From Enterobacter cloacae (GTDB lineage Bacteria; Pseudomonadota; Gammaproteobacteria; Enterobacterales; Enterobacteriaceae), in NCBI GenBank assembly GCA_014169315.1, contig AP022133.1, positions 3,720,001 through 3,784,000 of the forward strand: DNA of 64,000 nt, written 5' to 3'. A program made the position numbers and the translations under genes. Of the stretch, positions 42,510-53,808 are shown one piece after another. The notes below the pieces were generated by a model. The model saw only the letters and a list, made by a program, of their open reading frames with translations. It was not told the origin of the DNA and did no database searches. The stretch's first letter is position 1. The number at the start of each line of letters is the position of its first letter.

Positions 42510-43457
42510 ATGATCAAGCTCGGCATCGTGATGGATCCCATCGCAAACATTAACATCAAGAAAGATTCCAGCTTCGCTATGCTGCTGGAAGCGCAGCGTC
42601 GCGGCTATGAACTTCACTATATGGAGATGAACGATCTCTACCTGATCAACGGTGAAGCCCGCGCACGCACTCGCATCGTTAACGTCGAGCAGAACTACGA
42701 CAAATGGTATGAATTTGGTACCGAGCAGGATATCGCGCTTGCCGACCTCAATGTTGTCCTGATGCGTAAAGATCCGCCGTTCGACACCGAATACATCTAC
42801 TGCACCTATATCCTTGAACGTGCAGAAGAGAAAGGAACGTTGATCGTTAACAAACCGCAAAGCCTGCGCGACTGTAACGAGAAGCTCTACACCGCATGGT
42901 TCTCTGACCTGACGCCTGAAACGCTGGTGACTCGCAACAAGGCACAGCTGAAAGCATTCTGGCAGAAGCACGGCGATATCATTATGAAACCGCTGGACGG
43001 TATGGGCGGCGCGTCGATTTTCCGCGTGAAAGAGAGCGATCCGAACATCGGGGTGATTGCCGAAACGCTGACCGGGCTGGGTACACGTTATTGCATGGCA
43101 CAAAACTATCTGCCAGCCATTAAAGACGGTGACAAACGCGTTCTGGTCGTGGATGGCGAGCCGGTACCTTATTGTCTGGCGCGTATCCCTCAGGGTGGCG
43201 AAACCCGTGGTAACCTGGTGGCCGGTGGCCGTGGCGAACCGCGTCCATTAACCGAAAGCGACTGGGAAATTGCCCGCCGCGTGGGCCCTACCCTGAAAGC
43301 CAAAGGCTTGATCTTTGTCGGCCTGGATATCATCGGCGATCGTCTGACTGAAGTGAACGTCACCAGTCCAACCTGTATTCGTGAAATCGAAGCGGAGTTC
43401 CCGGTCTCGATCACCGGAATGCTGATGGACGCCATCGAAAAACGTTTACAGAATTAA
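42510..43457 (+). CDS. gshB: Glutathione synthetase
   Basis: GshB joins gamma-glutamylcysteine and glycine with ATP to give glutathione. From ATG 42510 (AGGAGAA upstream... GAGAAGAAC) the product is 315 residues, one short of E. coli. It has the ATP-grasp fold: [13 protein letters not shown] near 160-172, [18 protein letters not shown] near 210-227 and the metal-binding EVNVTSPT near 280. The long in-frame upstream extension overlaps rsmE and is rejected. Confidence 0.97.
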   Translation: MIKLGIVMDPIANINIKKDSSFAMLLEAQRRGYELHYMEMNDLYLINGEARARTRIVNVEQNYDKWYEFGTEQDIALADLNVVLMRKDPPFDTEYIYCTYILERAEEKGTLIVNKPQSLRDCNEKLYTAWFSDLTPETLVTRNKAQLKAFWQKHGDIIMKPLDGMGGASIFRVKESDPNIGVIAETLTGLGTRYCMAQNYLPAIKDGDKRVLVVDGEPVPYCLARIPQGGETRGNLVAGGRGEPRPLTESDWEIARRVGPTLKAKGLIFVGLDIIGDRLTEVNVTSPTCIREIEAEFPVSITGMLMDAIEKRLQN

Positions 43458-43539
43458 CTTCCCAATGAGTGACAGCGTTATCGTTTCTACGCATACTGGA
43501 CGCTGTCGCTTTTTAAACCAGGAAACAGAACCTCTGACA

Positions 43540-44100
43540 ATGAATTTACAGCATCACTTTCTTATTGCCATGCCTGCTCTCCAGGATCCCATTTTCCGTC
43601 GCTCCGTAGTTTATATCTGTGAATACAATGAAGACGGCGCGATGGGTATTATCATCAACAAGCCTCTGGAAAACCTGCAGGTTGAAGGGATTCTGGAAAA
43701 GCTGAAAATCGAAGCTGAAGAGCGTTTACCGGAAATCCGTCTTGATAAACCGGTGATGCTGGGCGGGCCACTCGCAGAGGATCGTGGTTTTATCCTGCAT
43801 ACGCCTCCGGCGTTCTCTTCCAGTATTCGTATCTCTGATAACACCGTTATCACGACGTCTCGCGACGTACTCGAAACACTGGGTACCGCGAATCAGCCTT
43901 CTGAAGTGCTGGTTGCCCTGGGCTATTCCTCATGGGAAAAAGGCCAGCTCGAACAAGAGATCCTGGATAATGCCTGGCTCACGGCCCCTGCCGATATGAA
44001 CATCCTGTTTAAAACACCTATCGCCGAACGCTGGCGCGAGGCAGCGAAACTGATTGGCATTGATATTCTGACCATGCCTGGCGTAGCGGGGCACGCATAA
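43540..44100 (+). CDS. yqgE: YqgE (UPF0301/AlgH) family protein
   Basis: YqgE is a conserved protein of unknown molecular role, homologous to AlgH of Pseudomonas. The ATG at 43540 gives 186 residues, starting with the conserved [14 protein letters not shown]. Family motifs MGIIINKPL and VMLGGPL are present. Its stop overlaps the ruvX start by one base (TAATG), so the two are translationally coupled, a pairing conserved widely. Confidence 0.93.
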   Translation: MNLQHHFLIAMPALQDPIFRRSVVYICEYNEDGAMGIIINKPLENLQVEGILEKLKIEAEERLPEIRLDKPVMLGGPLAEDRGFILHTPPAFSSSIRISDNTVITTSRDVLETLGTANQPSEVLVALGYSSWEKGQLEQEILDNAWLTAPADMNILFKTPIAERWREAAKLIGIDILTMPGVAGHA

Positions 44101-44516
44101 TGAGCGGAACACTGCTTGCCTTTGATTTTGGCACGAAGAGTATCGGCGTCGCCGTTGGTCAACGCATCACCGGCACCGCCCGCCCACTCACGGCACTAAA
44201 AGCCAACGACGGCACACCAGACTGGACGCTGATAGAGCGCCTGCTCAAAGAGTGGCAGCCGGACGACGTAATCGTTGGATTACCGCTGAATATGGATGGC
44301 ACCGAACAGCCGCTCACCGCCCGTGCGCGAAAGTTTGCCAATAAAATCCACGGCCGCTTTGGCGTGTCAGTTAAACTGCACGACGAACGACTGAGCACTG
44401 TAGAAGCACGCGCAGGCCTGTTTGAACACGGTGGTTTCAGAGCGCTTAATAAAGGCAGCATTGACTCGGCCTCCGCCGTTATTATCCTCGAAAGCTATTT
44501 CGAACAGGGTTACTGA
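44100..44516 (+). CDS. ruvX: Putative pre-16S rRNA nuclease / Holliday junction resolvase-like YqgF
   Basis: YqgF (RuvX) has an RNase H-like fold and is implicated in maturing the 5' end of 16S rRNA; a resolvase role has been proposed. The 138 residues match E. coli. Catalytic acidic residues lie in FDFGTKSIG (near residue 9), in HDERLST near 97-103 and in [17 protein letters not shown] [15 protein letters not shown] near 120-134. It follows yqgE with a one-base overlap and converges on yggR. Confidence 0.95.
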   Translation: MSGTLLAFDFGTKSIGVAVGQRITGTARPLTALKANDGTPDWTLIERLLKEWQPDDVIVGLPLNMDGTEQPLTARARKFANKIHGRFGVSVKLHDERLSTVEARAGLFEHGGFRALNKGSIDSASAVIILESYFEQGY

Positions 44517-44539
44517 CCCTCTTCAGACGGATACCGGAC

Positions 44540-44560
44540 GGTAGCCCATTGGCGGCTACC
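44540..44560. repeat. Hairpin between ruvX and yggR
   Basis: GGTAGCC and GGCTACC arms around CATTGGC, with REP-like surroundings. It separates two convergent genes and lacks a U tract. Confidence 0.5.
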
Positions 44561-44571
44561 CGACTTCGGCG

Positions 44572-45555
44572 TCATAACAACCGCCCCTGCGCCCGCCGCT
44601 CGGCCAGGCTCTGCTCAAAATTCTGCATACCTGCCTGTTGACCGGTTTGAATGATGCCGGGCAATTGCCACGTTTTCCCTTCGCGGATGAGATTTGCCGC
44701 CGCCGATGTGTTCACCAGCAACTCATAAAGTGCCACACGCCCGCCCTGCACATCCTGACGGAGTTTTTGCGCCAGTACAGCCCGCAGGCTGCCTGCCAGC
44801 TGATTGCGTACTGGCTCTTTCTCCCGGGCCGGGAAGGTATCCACCAGCCGCTCGATGGCCTGCGATGCACCACGCGTATGCAGCGTTGCCAGCACCAGAT
44901 GTCCGGTCTCTGCCGCCGTCAGCGCCAGACGGATCGTTTCGCTGTCACGCAATTCACCCAACAGGATCACATCCGGATCTTCACGTAATGCACTGCGTAG
45001 TGCTTCGGCAAATGACGGACTGTGTTGACCTATCTCCCGTTGATGGATCAGACAGCGCTCGCTTTGGTAGATAAGCTCCACCGGATCTTCGAGTGTCAGA
45101 ATGTGCCCGTCAGTATGATGATTGAGAAAATCCACCATCGCTGCGAGGGTGGTAGATTTTCCGCTTCCGGTCGCGCCCGTCACCAGAATCAACCCATTGT
45201 CATTGGACAACAGTTCCGGGATCGCTCTCGGCGCGCCCAGTGAGGCAAGTTGTGGACAGGCAAGCGGCAGCAACCGCAGCGTTAGCGAGATACCTTTCAT
45301 GTGGGTAAATGCGCTCCCGCGCAGACGCTGATTTCCCGCAAGCGTGACGGCAAAATCCACCTGTCCGTTCGCCCACCACACCCCCTGCAGCTCATCGCTA
45401 AGCCAGGTTTTTAATAAGGCTTCAACGTCAGGAGAAGAAAATGGTGCAGGTTCAAGGTAACCTAACCTGCGCCAGCGCGGTGGCGAATCACTGCACAGGT
45501 GTAGATCGGAGACATTATGCTTTACACTAAGGGCCACGATTTCTTCCAATACCAT
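44572..45555 (-). CDS. yggR: PilT-like ATPase YggR
   Basis: YggR belongs to the type IV pilus retraction ATPase family (PilT/PilB-like secretion ATPases). The ATG at 45555, preceded by GAGGAG, gives 327 residues. The Walker A motif GATGSGKST lies near 128-136, the Asp box LTLEDPVE and Walker B LLGELRDSETIRLALTAAETGH follow, then the His box LATLHTRGA. No pilus genes are near, so its partner, if any, is elsewhere. Only 17 bases separate its start from divergent yggS. Confidence 0.9.
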   Translation of the reverse strand: MVLEEIVALSVKHNVSDLHLCSDSPPRWRRLGYLEPAPFSSPDVEALLKTWLSDELQGVWWANGQVDFAVTLAGNQRLRGSAFTHMKGISLTLRLLPLACPQLASLGAPRAIPELLSNDNGLILVTGATGSGKSTTLAAMVDFLNHHTDGHILTLEDPVELIYQSERCLIHQREIGQHSPSFAEALRSALREDPDVILLGELRDSETIRLALTAAETGHLVLATLHTRGASQAIERLVDTFPAREKEPVRNQLAGSLRAVLAQKLRQDVQGGRVALYELLVNTSAAANLIREGKTWQLPGIIQTGQQAGMQNFEQSLAERRAQGRLL

Positions 45556-45572
45556 ACAACTCTCCTCGGAAA

Positions 45573-46274
45573 ATGAACGACATTGCGCATAACCTGGCAC
45601 AGGTCCGGGACAAAATCTCAGCCGCTGCAACACGTTGCGGCCGTGCTTCAGAAGAAATTACGTTACTTGCAGTCAGCAAAACTAAGCCTGCGAGCGCCAT
45701 CGCAGAAGCCATTGCCGCTGGCCATCGTGCGTTTGGTGAAAACTACGTGCAGGAAGGCGTGGATAAAATTCGCCACTTCCAGGAGCAGGGAAATACCGGT
45801 CTGCAATGGCACTTTATTGGCCCATTGCAGTCGAACAAAAGCCGTCTGGTAGCAGAGCACTTCGACTGGTGCCATACCATTGACCGTCTGCGTATTGCCA
45901 CACGGCTGAACGAACAGCGTCCAGCGGAATTACCTGCTCTAAACGTGCTGATTCAGGTCAACATCAGTGACGAAAACAGCAAGTCCGGTATTGCGCTGAG
46001 CGAACTGGATGCGCTGGCGGCAGACGTGGCGGCGCTGCCACGTTTAACCCTGCGTGGTTTAATGGCAATTCCGGCACCTGAGTCAAGTTATGAAAGGCAG
46101 TTTGCCGTGGCACAGCAAATGGCTGTAGCATTTGAGGCGCTTAAAGCGCGCTATGCGACGGTAGACACACTGTCTCTGGGCATGTCGGATGATATGGAAG
46201 CCGCAATCGCGGCAGGCAGCACGATGGTGCGCATCGGCACGGCAATTTTCGGTGCGCGCGACTACACCAAATAA
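45573..46274 (+). CDS. yggS: PLP homeostasis protein YggS
   Basis: YggS (PLPBP) binds pyridoxal phosphate and balances vitamin B6 and branched-chain amino acid pools; it has no known catalytic activity. The 233 residues form a single alanine-racemase-like barrel. The PLP lysine is K36 in LLAVSKTKPA, and the phosphate-binding SLGMSDDMEAAIAAGSTMVRIGTAIFG lies near the C-terminus. It heads a compact operon yggS-yggT-yggU-rdgB-hemW. Confidence 0.95.
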   Translation: MNDIAHNLAQVRDKISAAATRCGRASEEITLLAVSKTKPASAIAEAIAAGHRAFGENYVQEGVDKIRHFQEQGNTGLQWHFIGPLQSNKSRLVAEHFDWCHTIDRLRIATRLNEQRPAELPALNVLIQVNISDENSKSGIALSELDALAADVAALPRLTLRGLMAIPAPESSYERQFAVAQQMAVAFEALKARYATVDTLSLGMSDDMEAAIAAGSTMVRIGTAIFGARDYTK

Positions 46275-46295
46275 TAAGGAAACCTGAGGAACGCC

Positions 46296-46862
46296 ATGAA
46301 GACGTTGACATTCCTGCTCTCAACGGTCCTTGAGCTGTATACGATGGCGCTTTTGCTGCGCGTCTGGATGCAGTGGGCTCGTTGTGATTTTTACAATCCG
46401 TTCTCACAGTTTGTCGTGAAAATCACGCAACCTGTTGTAGGACCACTGCGTCGCATTATTCCGGCAATGGGTCCTGTTGATAGCTCGTCTCTGTTGGTGG
46501 CGTTTATTCTGAGCGTTATCAAAGCGATCGTGCTGTTTATGGTCATCACCTTCCAGCCGATTATCTGGATCGCCGCCGTCCTGATTCTGGTTAAAACCGT
46601 CGGGTCGCTGATTTTCTGGGTGCTGCTGGTCATGGCGCTGATGAGCTGGGTTAGCCAGGGTCGTAGCCCGGTGGAATACGCGCTGATCCAGTTAGCTGAA
46701 CCACTGCTGCGCCCGATTCGTAGCCTGCTCCCGTCAATGGGCGGTATCGACTTCTCGCCGATGATCCTCGTACTGCTGCTGTACGTCGTCAATATGGGGA
46801 TCGCTGAGCTGTTACAGTCCACTGGCGATATGTTACTGCCGGGGCTGTGGATGGCGTTATGA
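46296..46862 (+). CDS. yggT: YggT-family membrane protein
   Basis: YggT is an inner membrane protein made of two YGGT repeats, each with two hydrophobic segments; in bacteria it has been linked to osmotic stress and division-site functions but its role is unclear. The 188 residues match E. coli, with hydrophobic runs near 3-24, 60-80, 85-118 and 150-180. The repeats share the form Q-P/PLLRPIRxxxPxMGxxDxS. Its TGA overlaps the ATG of yggU. Confidence 0.93.
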   Translation: MKTLTFLLSTVLELYTMALLLRVWMQWARCDFYNPFSQFVVKITQPVVGPLRRIIPAMGPVDSSSLLVAFILSVIKAIVLFMVITFQPIIWIAAVLILVKTVGSLIFWVLLVMALMSWVSQGRSPVEYALIQLAEPLLRPIRSLLPSMGGIDFSPMILVLLLYVVNMGIAELLQSTGDMLLPGLWMAL

Positions 46863-47155
46863 GTGCAGTAAGCACCTGCGCCGACGGGCTGGTTTTACGG
46901 CTGTATATTCAGCCGAAAGCCAGCCGCGACAGTATTGTTGGATTGCATGGCGACGAATTAAAAGTCGCCATCACTGCCCCACCGGTTGATGGCCAGGCGA
47001 ATGCACATCTGACCAAATATCTGGCAAAACAGTTTCGCGTCGCCAAAAGCCAGGTCATCATTGAAAAAGGTGAACTTGGGCGGCATAAACAGGTAAAAAT
47101 CCTCAACCCGCAATCCATCCCGACGGAAGTCGCGGCTCTGACAGAACAGGACTAA
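46859..47155 (+). CDS. yggU: YggU (UPF0235/DUF167) family protein
   Basis: YggU is a small conserved alpha/beta protein of unknown role. The ATG at 46859 overlaps the yggT stop in an ATGA arrangement and gives 98 residues; an ATG four codons earlier is the alternative. The DUF167 signature [19 protein letters not shown] and [12 protein letters not shown] is clear. It lies 4 bases before rdgB within the yggS operon. Confidence 0.92.
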   Translation: MSAVSTCADGLVLRLYIQPKASRDSIVGLHGDELKVAITAPPVDGQANAHLTKYLAKQFRVAKSQVIIEKGELGRHKQVKILNPQSIPTEVAALTEQD

Positions 47156-47159
47156 ACCC

Positions 47160-47753
47160 ATGCAGAAAGTTGTTCTCGCGACCGGTAACGCCGGTAAAGT
47201 GCGCGAGCTGGCCTCGTTATTAAATGATTTTGGGCTGGATGTGGTTGCCCAGACCGATCTTGGCGTGGATCCCGCCGAAGAGACAGGGCTGACGTTTATC
47301 GAAAACGCGATCCTGAAAGCGCGCCATGCCGCGCAGATCACGGGTCTGCCCGCGATAGCCGATGACTCCGGCCTGGCCGTGGATTTTCTTGGTGGTGCGC
47401 CGGGGATCTACTCCGCACGCTATTCCGGCGTAGACGCCACCGACCAGCAGAATCTGGAAAAGCTGCTTGTCGCGTTGGAAGATGCCCCCGACGACCAGCG
47501 CACCGCACAGTTCCACTGCGTGCTGGTCTATCTGCGTCATGCAGAAGACCCAACGCCAGTCGTCTGCCACGGTAGCTGGCCGGGTGTGATTGCCCGTGAG
47601 GCAGCAGGCAACGGCGGCTTTGGCTACGACCCTATTTTCTTTGTCCCGTCTGAGGGCAAAACTGCTGCGGAACTCACCCGCGAAGAGAAAAGCGCGATTT
47701 CCCACCGTGGACGTGCGCTGAAACTGTTACTGGAAGCATTACGTAATGGCTAA
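47160..47753 (+). CDS. rdgB: dITP/XTP pyrophosphatase RdgB
   Basis: RdgB hydrolyses dITP, XTP and related nucleotides, keeping deaminated purines out of DNA. The 197 residues match E. coli. The N-terminal [10 protein letters not shown] (residues 7-16), the catalytic aspartate in [10 protein letters not shown] near 67-73 and the GYDPIFFVP motif near 155 are present. It overlaps hemW by 8 bases. Confidence 0.97.
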   Translation: MQKVVLATGNAGKVRELASLLNDFGLDVVAQTDLGVDPAEETGLTFIENAILKARHAAQITGLPAIADDSGLAVDFLGGAPGIYSARYSGVDATDQQNLEKLLVALEDAPDDQRTAQFHCVLVYLRHAEDPTPVVCHGSWPGVIAREAAGNGGFGYDPIFFVPSEGKTAAELTREEKSAISHRGRALKLLLEALRNG

Positions 47754-48888
47754 TTTGCCACCTCTGAGTCTTTATATTCACATCCCGTGGTGCGTGCAGA
47801 AATGCCCGTACTGCGATTTCAACTCGCACGCGCTGAAAGGTGAAGTGCCGCACGATGATTACGTTGCGCATCTGCTGGCCGACCTGGATGTTGATGTACC
47901 TTACGCACAGGGACGTGAAGTTAAGACCATTTTTATTGGTGGCGGTACGCCGAGCCTGCTCTCAGGCCCGGCGATGCAAACGCTGCTGGATGGCGTGCGG
48001 GCGCGCCTTACTCTTGCAGCAGATGCAGAAATTACAATGGAAGCCAACCCTGGCACCGTTGAGGCTGACCGTTTCGTCGAGTATCAGCGTGCGGGGGTGA
48101 ACCGTATCTCCATCGGCGTGCAGAGCTTCAGCGAGCCGAAATTAAAGCGTCTGGGACGTATTCACGGCCCGGAAGAGGCAAAGCGCGCCGCGCATCTGGC
48201 GACAGGGTTGGGTCTGCGTAGCTTTAACCTCGATTTGATGCACGGCCTGCCGGATCAGTCACTGGAAGAGGCGCTGGACGACCTGCGCCAGGCGATTGAG
48301 CTAAACCCGCCGCATCTCTCCTGGTACCAACTGACCATTGAGCCCAACACGCTGTTTGGTTCTCGCCCTCCGGTACTGCCGGACGACGACGCGCTGTGGG
48401 ATATTTTTGAGCAAGGTCACCAGCTGTTGACCGCCGCAGGCTATCTGCAGTACGAAACGTCCGCCTATGCAAAGCCGGGGTACCAGTGTCAGCACAACCT
48501 GAACTACTGGCGCTTTGGTGATTATCTGGGAATTGGCTGCGGCGCACACGGCAAAGTAACGTTCCCGGACGGGCGCATTCTGCGCACCGCCAGAACTCGC
48601 CACCCGCGTGGGTACATGGAAGGCCGCTACCTTGAACGTCAGCATGATGTCGAGGAGGTGGATAAGCCGTTTGAGTTCTTTATGAACCGTTTTCGTTTGC
48701 TTGAAGCCGCACCGCGTGCGGAGTTTTCGCGGTATACCGGGCTGCCGGAGTCAGTGATTCGCCCACAGATTGACGACGCGCTGGCGAAGGGATATCTCAC
48801 CGAGTGTGATGAATACTGGCAGATCACCGAGCACGGCAAACTGTTCTTAAACTCCCTTCTTGAGCTGTTCCTCGCCGAAGATCTCTGA
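47746..48888 (+). CDS. hemW: Heme chaperone HemW (radical SAM)
   Basis: HemW is related to HemN but acts as a heme-binding chaperone that delivers heme to respiratory enzymes. The 380 residues have the radical SAM cluster motif C16-x3-C20-x2-C23 ([12 protein letters not shown]) and the SAM-binding GGGTPS near 66. It lacks the fourth cysteine of true coproporphyrinogen oxidase HemN (CDFNS rather than CxFC), as expected for HemW. It is the last gene of the yggS operon. In K-12 yggM and ansB follow; here a DUF559 gene does. Confidence 0.96.
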   Translation: MANLPPLSLYIHIPWCVQKCPYCDFNSHALKGEVPHDDYVAHLLADLDVDVPYAQGREVKTIFIGGGTPSLLSGPAMQTLLDGVRARLTLAADAEITMEANPGTVEADRFVEYQRAGVNRISIGVQSFSEPKLKRLGRIHGPEEAKRAAHLATGLGLRSFNLDLMHGLPDQSLEEALDDLRQAIELNPPHLSWYQLTIEPNTLFGSRPPVLPDDDALWDIFEQGHQLLTAAGYLQYETSAYAKPGYQCQHNLNYWRFGDYLGIGCGAHGKVTFPDGRILRTARTRHPRGYMEGRYLERQHDVEEVDKPFEFFMNRFRLLEAAPRAEFSRYTGLPESVIRPQIDDALAKGYLTECDEYWQITEHGKLFLNSLLELFLAEDL

Positions 48889-48951
48889 AGGCGGCTTCAG
48901 GATTTTGCATCCCGTTCTGCCGGCTGAGGGAAAGGCTGGCAGAGTGTGGGG

Positions 48952-49290
48952 ATGGACAAATCAAAACAACTCCGCAAAGAAATGACACCCGAAGAGTTAC
49001 GTCTGTGGTATTTGCTCAGAGGTCGCCGCTTCTTTGGATATAAGTTTCGCCGCCAGATGCCAGTTGGGGCGTATATCGTGGATTTTGCCTGTTTTAAGGC
49101 GAAGCTAATCATTGAGCTGGACGGTGGACAACATCAGGACAAACAGGCCTATGATTCCCATCGTTCTGAATTTCTGAAAGTGAATGGCTGGGAAGTTATG
49201 CGGTTCTGGAATAATGAATTCAGGACCAATGAAGAGAACGTGCTGATGGCTATTTTGCAACGACTGCGATGCCTGATGCCCTCACCCTAA
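48952..49290 (+). CDS. DUF559 endonuclease-like protein
   Basis: The 112-residue product (ATG 48952; in-frame GTG at 48946 is an alternative) belongs to the DUF559 family, which has the Vsr/restriction-endonuclease-like fold. Visible motifs are TPEELRLWYLLRGRR (a helix near residues 12-26), FRRQMPVGAYIVDFACFKAKLIIELDGGQH (35-64, with the catalytic-type D and E-x-D) and WEVMRFWNNE (about 82-91). No role is established. It is absent from K-12 at this site, and its last codons (PSP) and stop lie within a GGGAGAGGG repeat, suggesting joint insertion. Confidence 0.85.
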   Translation: MDKSKQLRKEMTPEELRLWYLLRGRRFFGYKFRRQMPVGAYIVDFACFKAKLIIELDGGQHQDKQAYDSHRSEFLKVNGWEVMRFWNNEFRTNEENVLMAILQRLRCLMPSP

Positions 49291-49338
49291 CCCTCTCCCA
49301 CGGGAGGGGAGGCTGACTCCCTCTCCCGTGGGAGAGGG
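49279..49338. repeat. Two GGGAGAGGG palindromes after the DUF559 gene (copies G1, G2)
   Basis: Unit one is a CCCTCACCCTAA tail plus CCCTCTCCC-AC-GGGAGGGG (49279-49310, slightly degenerate). Unit two is the perfect CCCTCTCCCGTGGGAGAGGG (49319-49338). The TAA in the tail of unit one is the DUF559 stop codon. The pair lies between the DUF559 gene and yggN. Confidence 0.85.
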
Positions 49339-49356
49339 TCCCAGCGAGCGGAGATC

Positions 49357-50076
49357 TTACTTAAGCGTCCCCACCAGTGCCTTACGGCTGTCTTCCAGCG
49401 TCACCACGCGTTTACACACGTCTTTACCGAACTGCTGGAAATCATCTTCCTGATTCTTCCACTCGTTCTGAATCGAGGTCTGCAGCCCGCCCAGGCTACC
49501 TAATATCCCCTGCAGTGGGTTACCGCCGCCTTTCAGCACGGCTTTAGCCCCCATCTCGTTGATGCTGTCCTGCAGGATGCCGCCCATCGCCTGGTTCACC
49601 AGCTGTTGGCCGTCGGCCCGCACCTGATCGATAGCCTTGTAATGGAACGTCAGGCCGTCGGTGCGATGCTCAATAATACGGTTCATCTGCTCTTTCAGCT
49701 GTTTATCCAGCTTAGTCAGGCGGGTACGCATATTGCTGCTCTCACCCACCTCTTTGGTGATGATCTTGTCCAGCGCCACACGCCCCTTCTCGACGCGGGT
49801 TAGCGCACCTTCATCAATCCACGGCAGCGAGGCACGCAAATCGGCCTGGTAATCCTTCGCTTGTTCACGCTGCGCGGCAGTCAGGTTTTGCGGTTTACCG
49901 TTAAACGTGACGTTACCCTCTGGCGTAATCACCAGATTGCCGTTCTCGCCTTTGACCTGCACAGTTTGCGGGTTTAACACCACATCGTCACGCGGGGTGA
50001 CACTACATTGATAGTCCGCATGGGCGGTGAATCCGGTTGCCATTAGTGCAACAGCCAGCAACGTTTTGCGCATCAT
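49357..50076 (-). CDS. yggN: DUF2884 periplasmic protein YggN
   Basis: YggN is a secreted protein of unknown function in the DUF2884 family. The ATG at 50076 gives 239 residues, the E. coli length, and a signal peptide (MMRKTLLAVALMATGFTAHA) cleaved before DYQCSV. The well-kept central segment HRTDGLTFHYKAIDQVRADGQQ and the glycine-rich GGGNPLQGILGSLGG near 180 are visible. In K-12 it lies next to ansB; that gene is missing here. Confidence 0.92.
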   Translation of the reverse strand: MMRKTLLAVALMATGFTAHADYQCSVTPRDDVVLNPQTVQVKGENGNLVITPEGNVTFNGKPQNLTAAQREQAKDYQADLRASLPWIDEGALTRVEKGRVALDKIITKEVGESSNMRTRLTKLDKQLKEQMNRIIEHRTDGLTFHYKAIDQVRADGQQLVNQAMGGILQDSINEMGAKAVLKGGGNPLQGILGSLGGLQTSIQNEWKNQEDDFQQFGKDVCKRVVTLEDSRKALVGTLK

Positions 50077-50129
50077 AAACATTCCCTCAGACAAAATGGG
50101 CCAGCTAATGCTGGCCCATGACTTCTTTA

Positions 50130-50456
50130 TTAGTCCCACCAAACATCAAAAAGTTCGCTGATGCGGACATCTTCCAGTTTGTGGTCTTCAAGCCATTTGC
50201 GCACAAGAGCCTGATGTTCTTCGGTGCATTTACCGACTTCCTGCGTGCAGATCAGACCTTCCCACGCCAGATATCCACTGCCGTCAAAGGCCAGTTTGTT
50301 TGGCTCGATAACGTCGTTGATGAACGCATCAACCTCCTGGTCGATCTGTTCTACACTGGTATCTTCCGGAAAACGCCATGCAACGGAGAAACCCACTTCC
50401 TGGAATTCTTCAATATGCATTTTTTTACGCAGACGACGGCTACGATTCTTTGCCAT
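50130..50456 (-). CDS. yggL: YggL (DUF469) family protein
   Basis: YggL is a small protein of the DUF469 family reported to associate with the 50S ribosomal subunit. The ATG at 50456 overlaps the last base of the trmB stop and gives 108 residues, the E. coli length. The basic N-terminus ([20 protein letters not shown]) and acidic, tryptophan-rich end (SELFDVWWD) are typical. It is co-translated with trmB. Confidence 0.93.
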   Translation of the reverse strand: MAKNRSRRLRKKMHIEEFQEVGFSVAWRFPEDTSVEQIDQEVDAFINDVIEPNKLAFDGSGYLAWEGLICTQEVGKCTEEHQALVRKWLEDHKLEDVRISELFDVWWD

Positions 50457-51175
50457 TATTTCACCCTCTCGAACATTAAGTCCCATACACCGTGGCCAAG
50501 ACGATGACCACGCTGTTCAAATTTCGTTAACGGACGTGAATCCGGACGCGGTACATAGTCGTTGCTTGCAGACTGGTTTTTATAACCATCCAGAGACGAC
50601 ATCACTTCCAGCATATGTTCCGCATAAGGTTCCCAGTCGGTCGCCATGTGGAAGACACCGCCCAGTTTTAACTTACTTTTCAGCAACTCTGCAAATGGAG
50701 CCTGAACGATACGGCGTTTATTATGACGTGCTTTATGCCACGGGTCAGGGAAAAAGAGCTGAACCATGTTCAAAGAATTGTCAGGAATCATTTTGTGCAG
50801 CACTTCTACCGCGTCGTGACACATCACGCGCAGGTTCTCAACGCCCTCTTCATGGGCCGTTGCCAGGCAGGCACCTACGCCTGGTGAGTGTACTTCAATG
50901 CCGAGAAAATTTTGTTCCGGGCGGGCTTTCGCCATCGTGACCAGTGACGACCCCATACCAAAGCCGATCTCCAGCGTAACAGGCGCATCGCGGCCAAACA
51001 GCTCGGTGAAGTCAACAGGCTGTTCAGTAAACTCAACGCCCATCACCGGCCAGTAGTTATCCAGCGCGTGTTGCTGCCCTTTTGTCAGGCGGCCCTGACG
51101 GCGGACGAAGCTGCGAATACGGCGCAGCGGGCGACCGTTTTCATCAAATTCCGGTGAAATGACGTCGTTTTTCAT
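50456..51175 (-). CDS. trmB: tRNA (guanine-N7)-methyltransferase TrmB
   Basis: TrmB adds m7G46 to tRNA. From ATG 51175 the product is 239 residues. The SAM-binding motif [15 protein letters not shown] lies near 67-81, GIEVHSPG near 93, CHDAVEVL near 118 and the catalytic [14 protein letters not shown] near 139-152. A start at 51217 would add 14 residues that run toward the mutY promoter. It diverges from mutY and precedes yggL. Confidence 0.96.
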   Translation of the reverse strand: MKNDVISPEFDENGRPLRRIRSFVRRQGRLTKGQQHALDNYWPVMGVEFTEQPVDFTELFGRDAPVTLEIGFGMGSSLVTMAKARPEQNFLGIEVHSPGVGACLATAHEEGVENLRVMCHDAVEVLHKMIPDNSLNMVQLFFPDPWHKARHNKRRIVQAPFAELLKSKLKLGGVFHMATDWEPYAEHMLEVMSSLDGYKNQSASNDYVPRPDSRPLTKFEQRGHRLGHGVWDLMFERVK

Positions 51176-51319
51176 AAAAGAGTTGTCTGCTTGTGAGAAT
51201 GTTCGGGAAACGGGCATTATCCAAAGTTAAGGCTTCTATGCAAGCATGGGAAAGATCCGGTTTACAGCAGATTGACGCTGTGCTGCAATCTGCGTCCCTG
51301 ATTATACGAATCGATGACC

Positions 51320-52372
51320 ATGCAAGCCTCTCAATTTTCAGCCCAGGTGCTGGACTGGTACGACAAATACGGGCGTAAAACCCTACCCTGGCAAATTGAA
51401 AAAACGCCTTACAAAGTATGGCTCTCTGAAGTGATGTTGCAACAAACACAGGTTGCCACGGTCATTCCTTACTTTGAGCGTTTTATGGCGCGCTTCCCGA
51501 CGGTGACCGATCTGGCTAATGCACCGCTGGACGAAGTATTACACCTGTGGACGGGCCTGGGTTATTACGCCCGCGCGCGTAATCTGCACAAAGCGGCACA
51601 GCACGTTGCCACCCGCCACAACGGCACATTCCCGGAAACCTTCGACGAAGTGGCGGATTTACCCGGCGTCGGACGCTCAACCGCAGGCGCTATCCTCTCT
51701 CTGTCGTTAGGCAAGCATTACCCGATCCTCGACGGCAACGTGAAGCGCGTGCTTGCCCGTTGCTATGCAGTTGACGGCTGGCCCGGGAAAAAAGAGGTTG
51801 AAAAGCGCCTGTGGGAAATCAGTGAAGACGTTACGCCCGCCAAAGGTGTTGATCGTTTTAATCAGGCAATGATGGATCTCGGTGCGATGGTGTGTACGCG
51901 CTCAAAACCGAAATGCGAACTTTGCCCGGTGAATAATCTCTGCGTGGCGTATGCCAACAACTCGTGGGCGCAGTACCCAGGCAAAAAGCCGAAGCAGACG
52001 CTGCCAGAGCGCACCGGATATATGCTGCTGATGCAGCACGGCGATGAGGTTTTCCTGGCTCAGCGCCCACCAAGCGGTCTGTGGGGTGGGCTATACTGCT
52101 TCCCACAGTTTGAAGATGAAACCACGCTTCGGGAATGGCTTAAACAGCGCGGAATTGCTGCCGATAACCTTACGCAACAGACGGCGTTTCGTCATACTTT
52201 CAGCCATTTCCATCTGGATATTGTGCCAATGTGGCTTCCCGTGTCCTCATTCACCTCCTGCATGGATGAAGGAACCGCTCTCTGGTATAACTTAGCGCAA
52301 CCGCCATCAGTCGGGCTGGCAGCTCCAGTGGAGCGCCTGTTACAGCAATTACGTGCCGGTGCAATGGTTTAG
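51320..52372 (+). CDS. mutY: Adenine DNA glycosylase MutY
   Basis: MutY removes adenine mispaired with 8-oxoguanine. The 350 residues match E. coli. The catalytic E37 lies in [10 protein letters not shown], the helix-hairpin-helix in [13 protein letters not shown] with the catalytic aspartate in ILDGNVKR near 138, and the iron-sulfur loop C-x6-C-x2-C-x5-C in [19 protein letters not shown]-terminal NUDIX-like domain follows. It starts the conserved mutY-yggX-mltC unit. Confidence 0.97.
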   Translation: MQASQFSAQVLDWYDKYGRKTLPWQIEKTPYKVWLSEVMLQQTQVATVIPYFERFMARFPTVTDLANAPLDEVLHLWTGLGYYARARNLHKAAQHVATRHNGTFPETFDEVADLPGVGRSTAGAILSLSLGKHYPILDGNVKRVLARCYAVDGWPGKKEVEKRLWEISEDVTPAKGVDRFNQAMMDLGAMVCTRSKPKCELCPVNNLCVAYANNSWAQYPGKKPKQTLPERTGYMLLMQHGDEVFLAQRPPSGLWGGLYCFPQFEDETTLREWLKQRGIAADNLTQQTAFRHTFSHFHLDIVPMWLPVSSFTSCMDEGTALWYNLAQPPSVGLAAPVERLLQQLRAGAMV

Positions 52373-52383
52373 CATCGGCCTGA

Positions 52384-53804
<1,421 letters not shown>

Positions 53805-53808
53805 CCCC

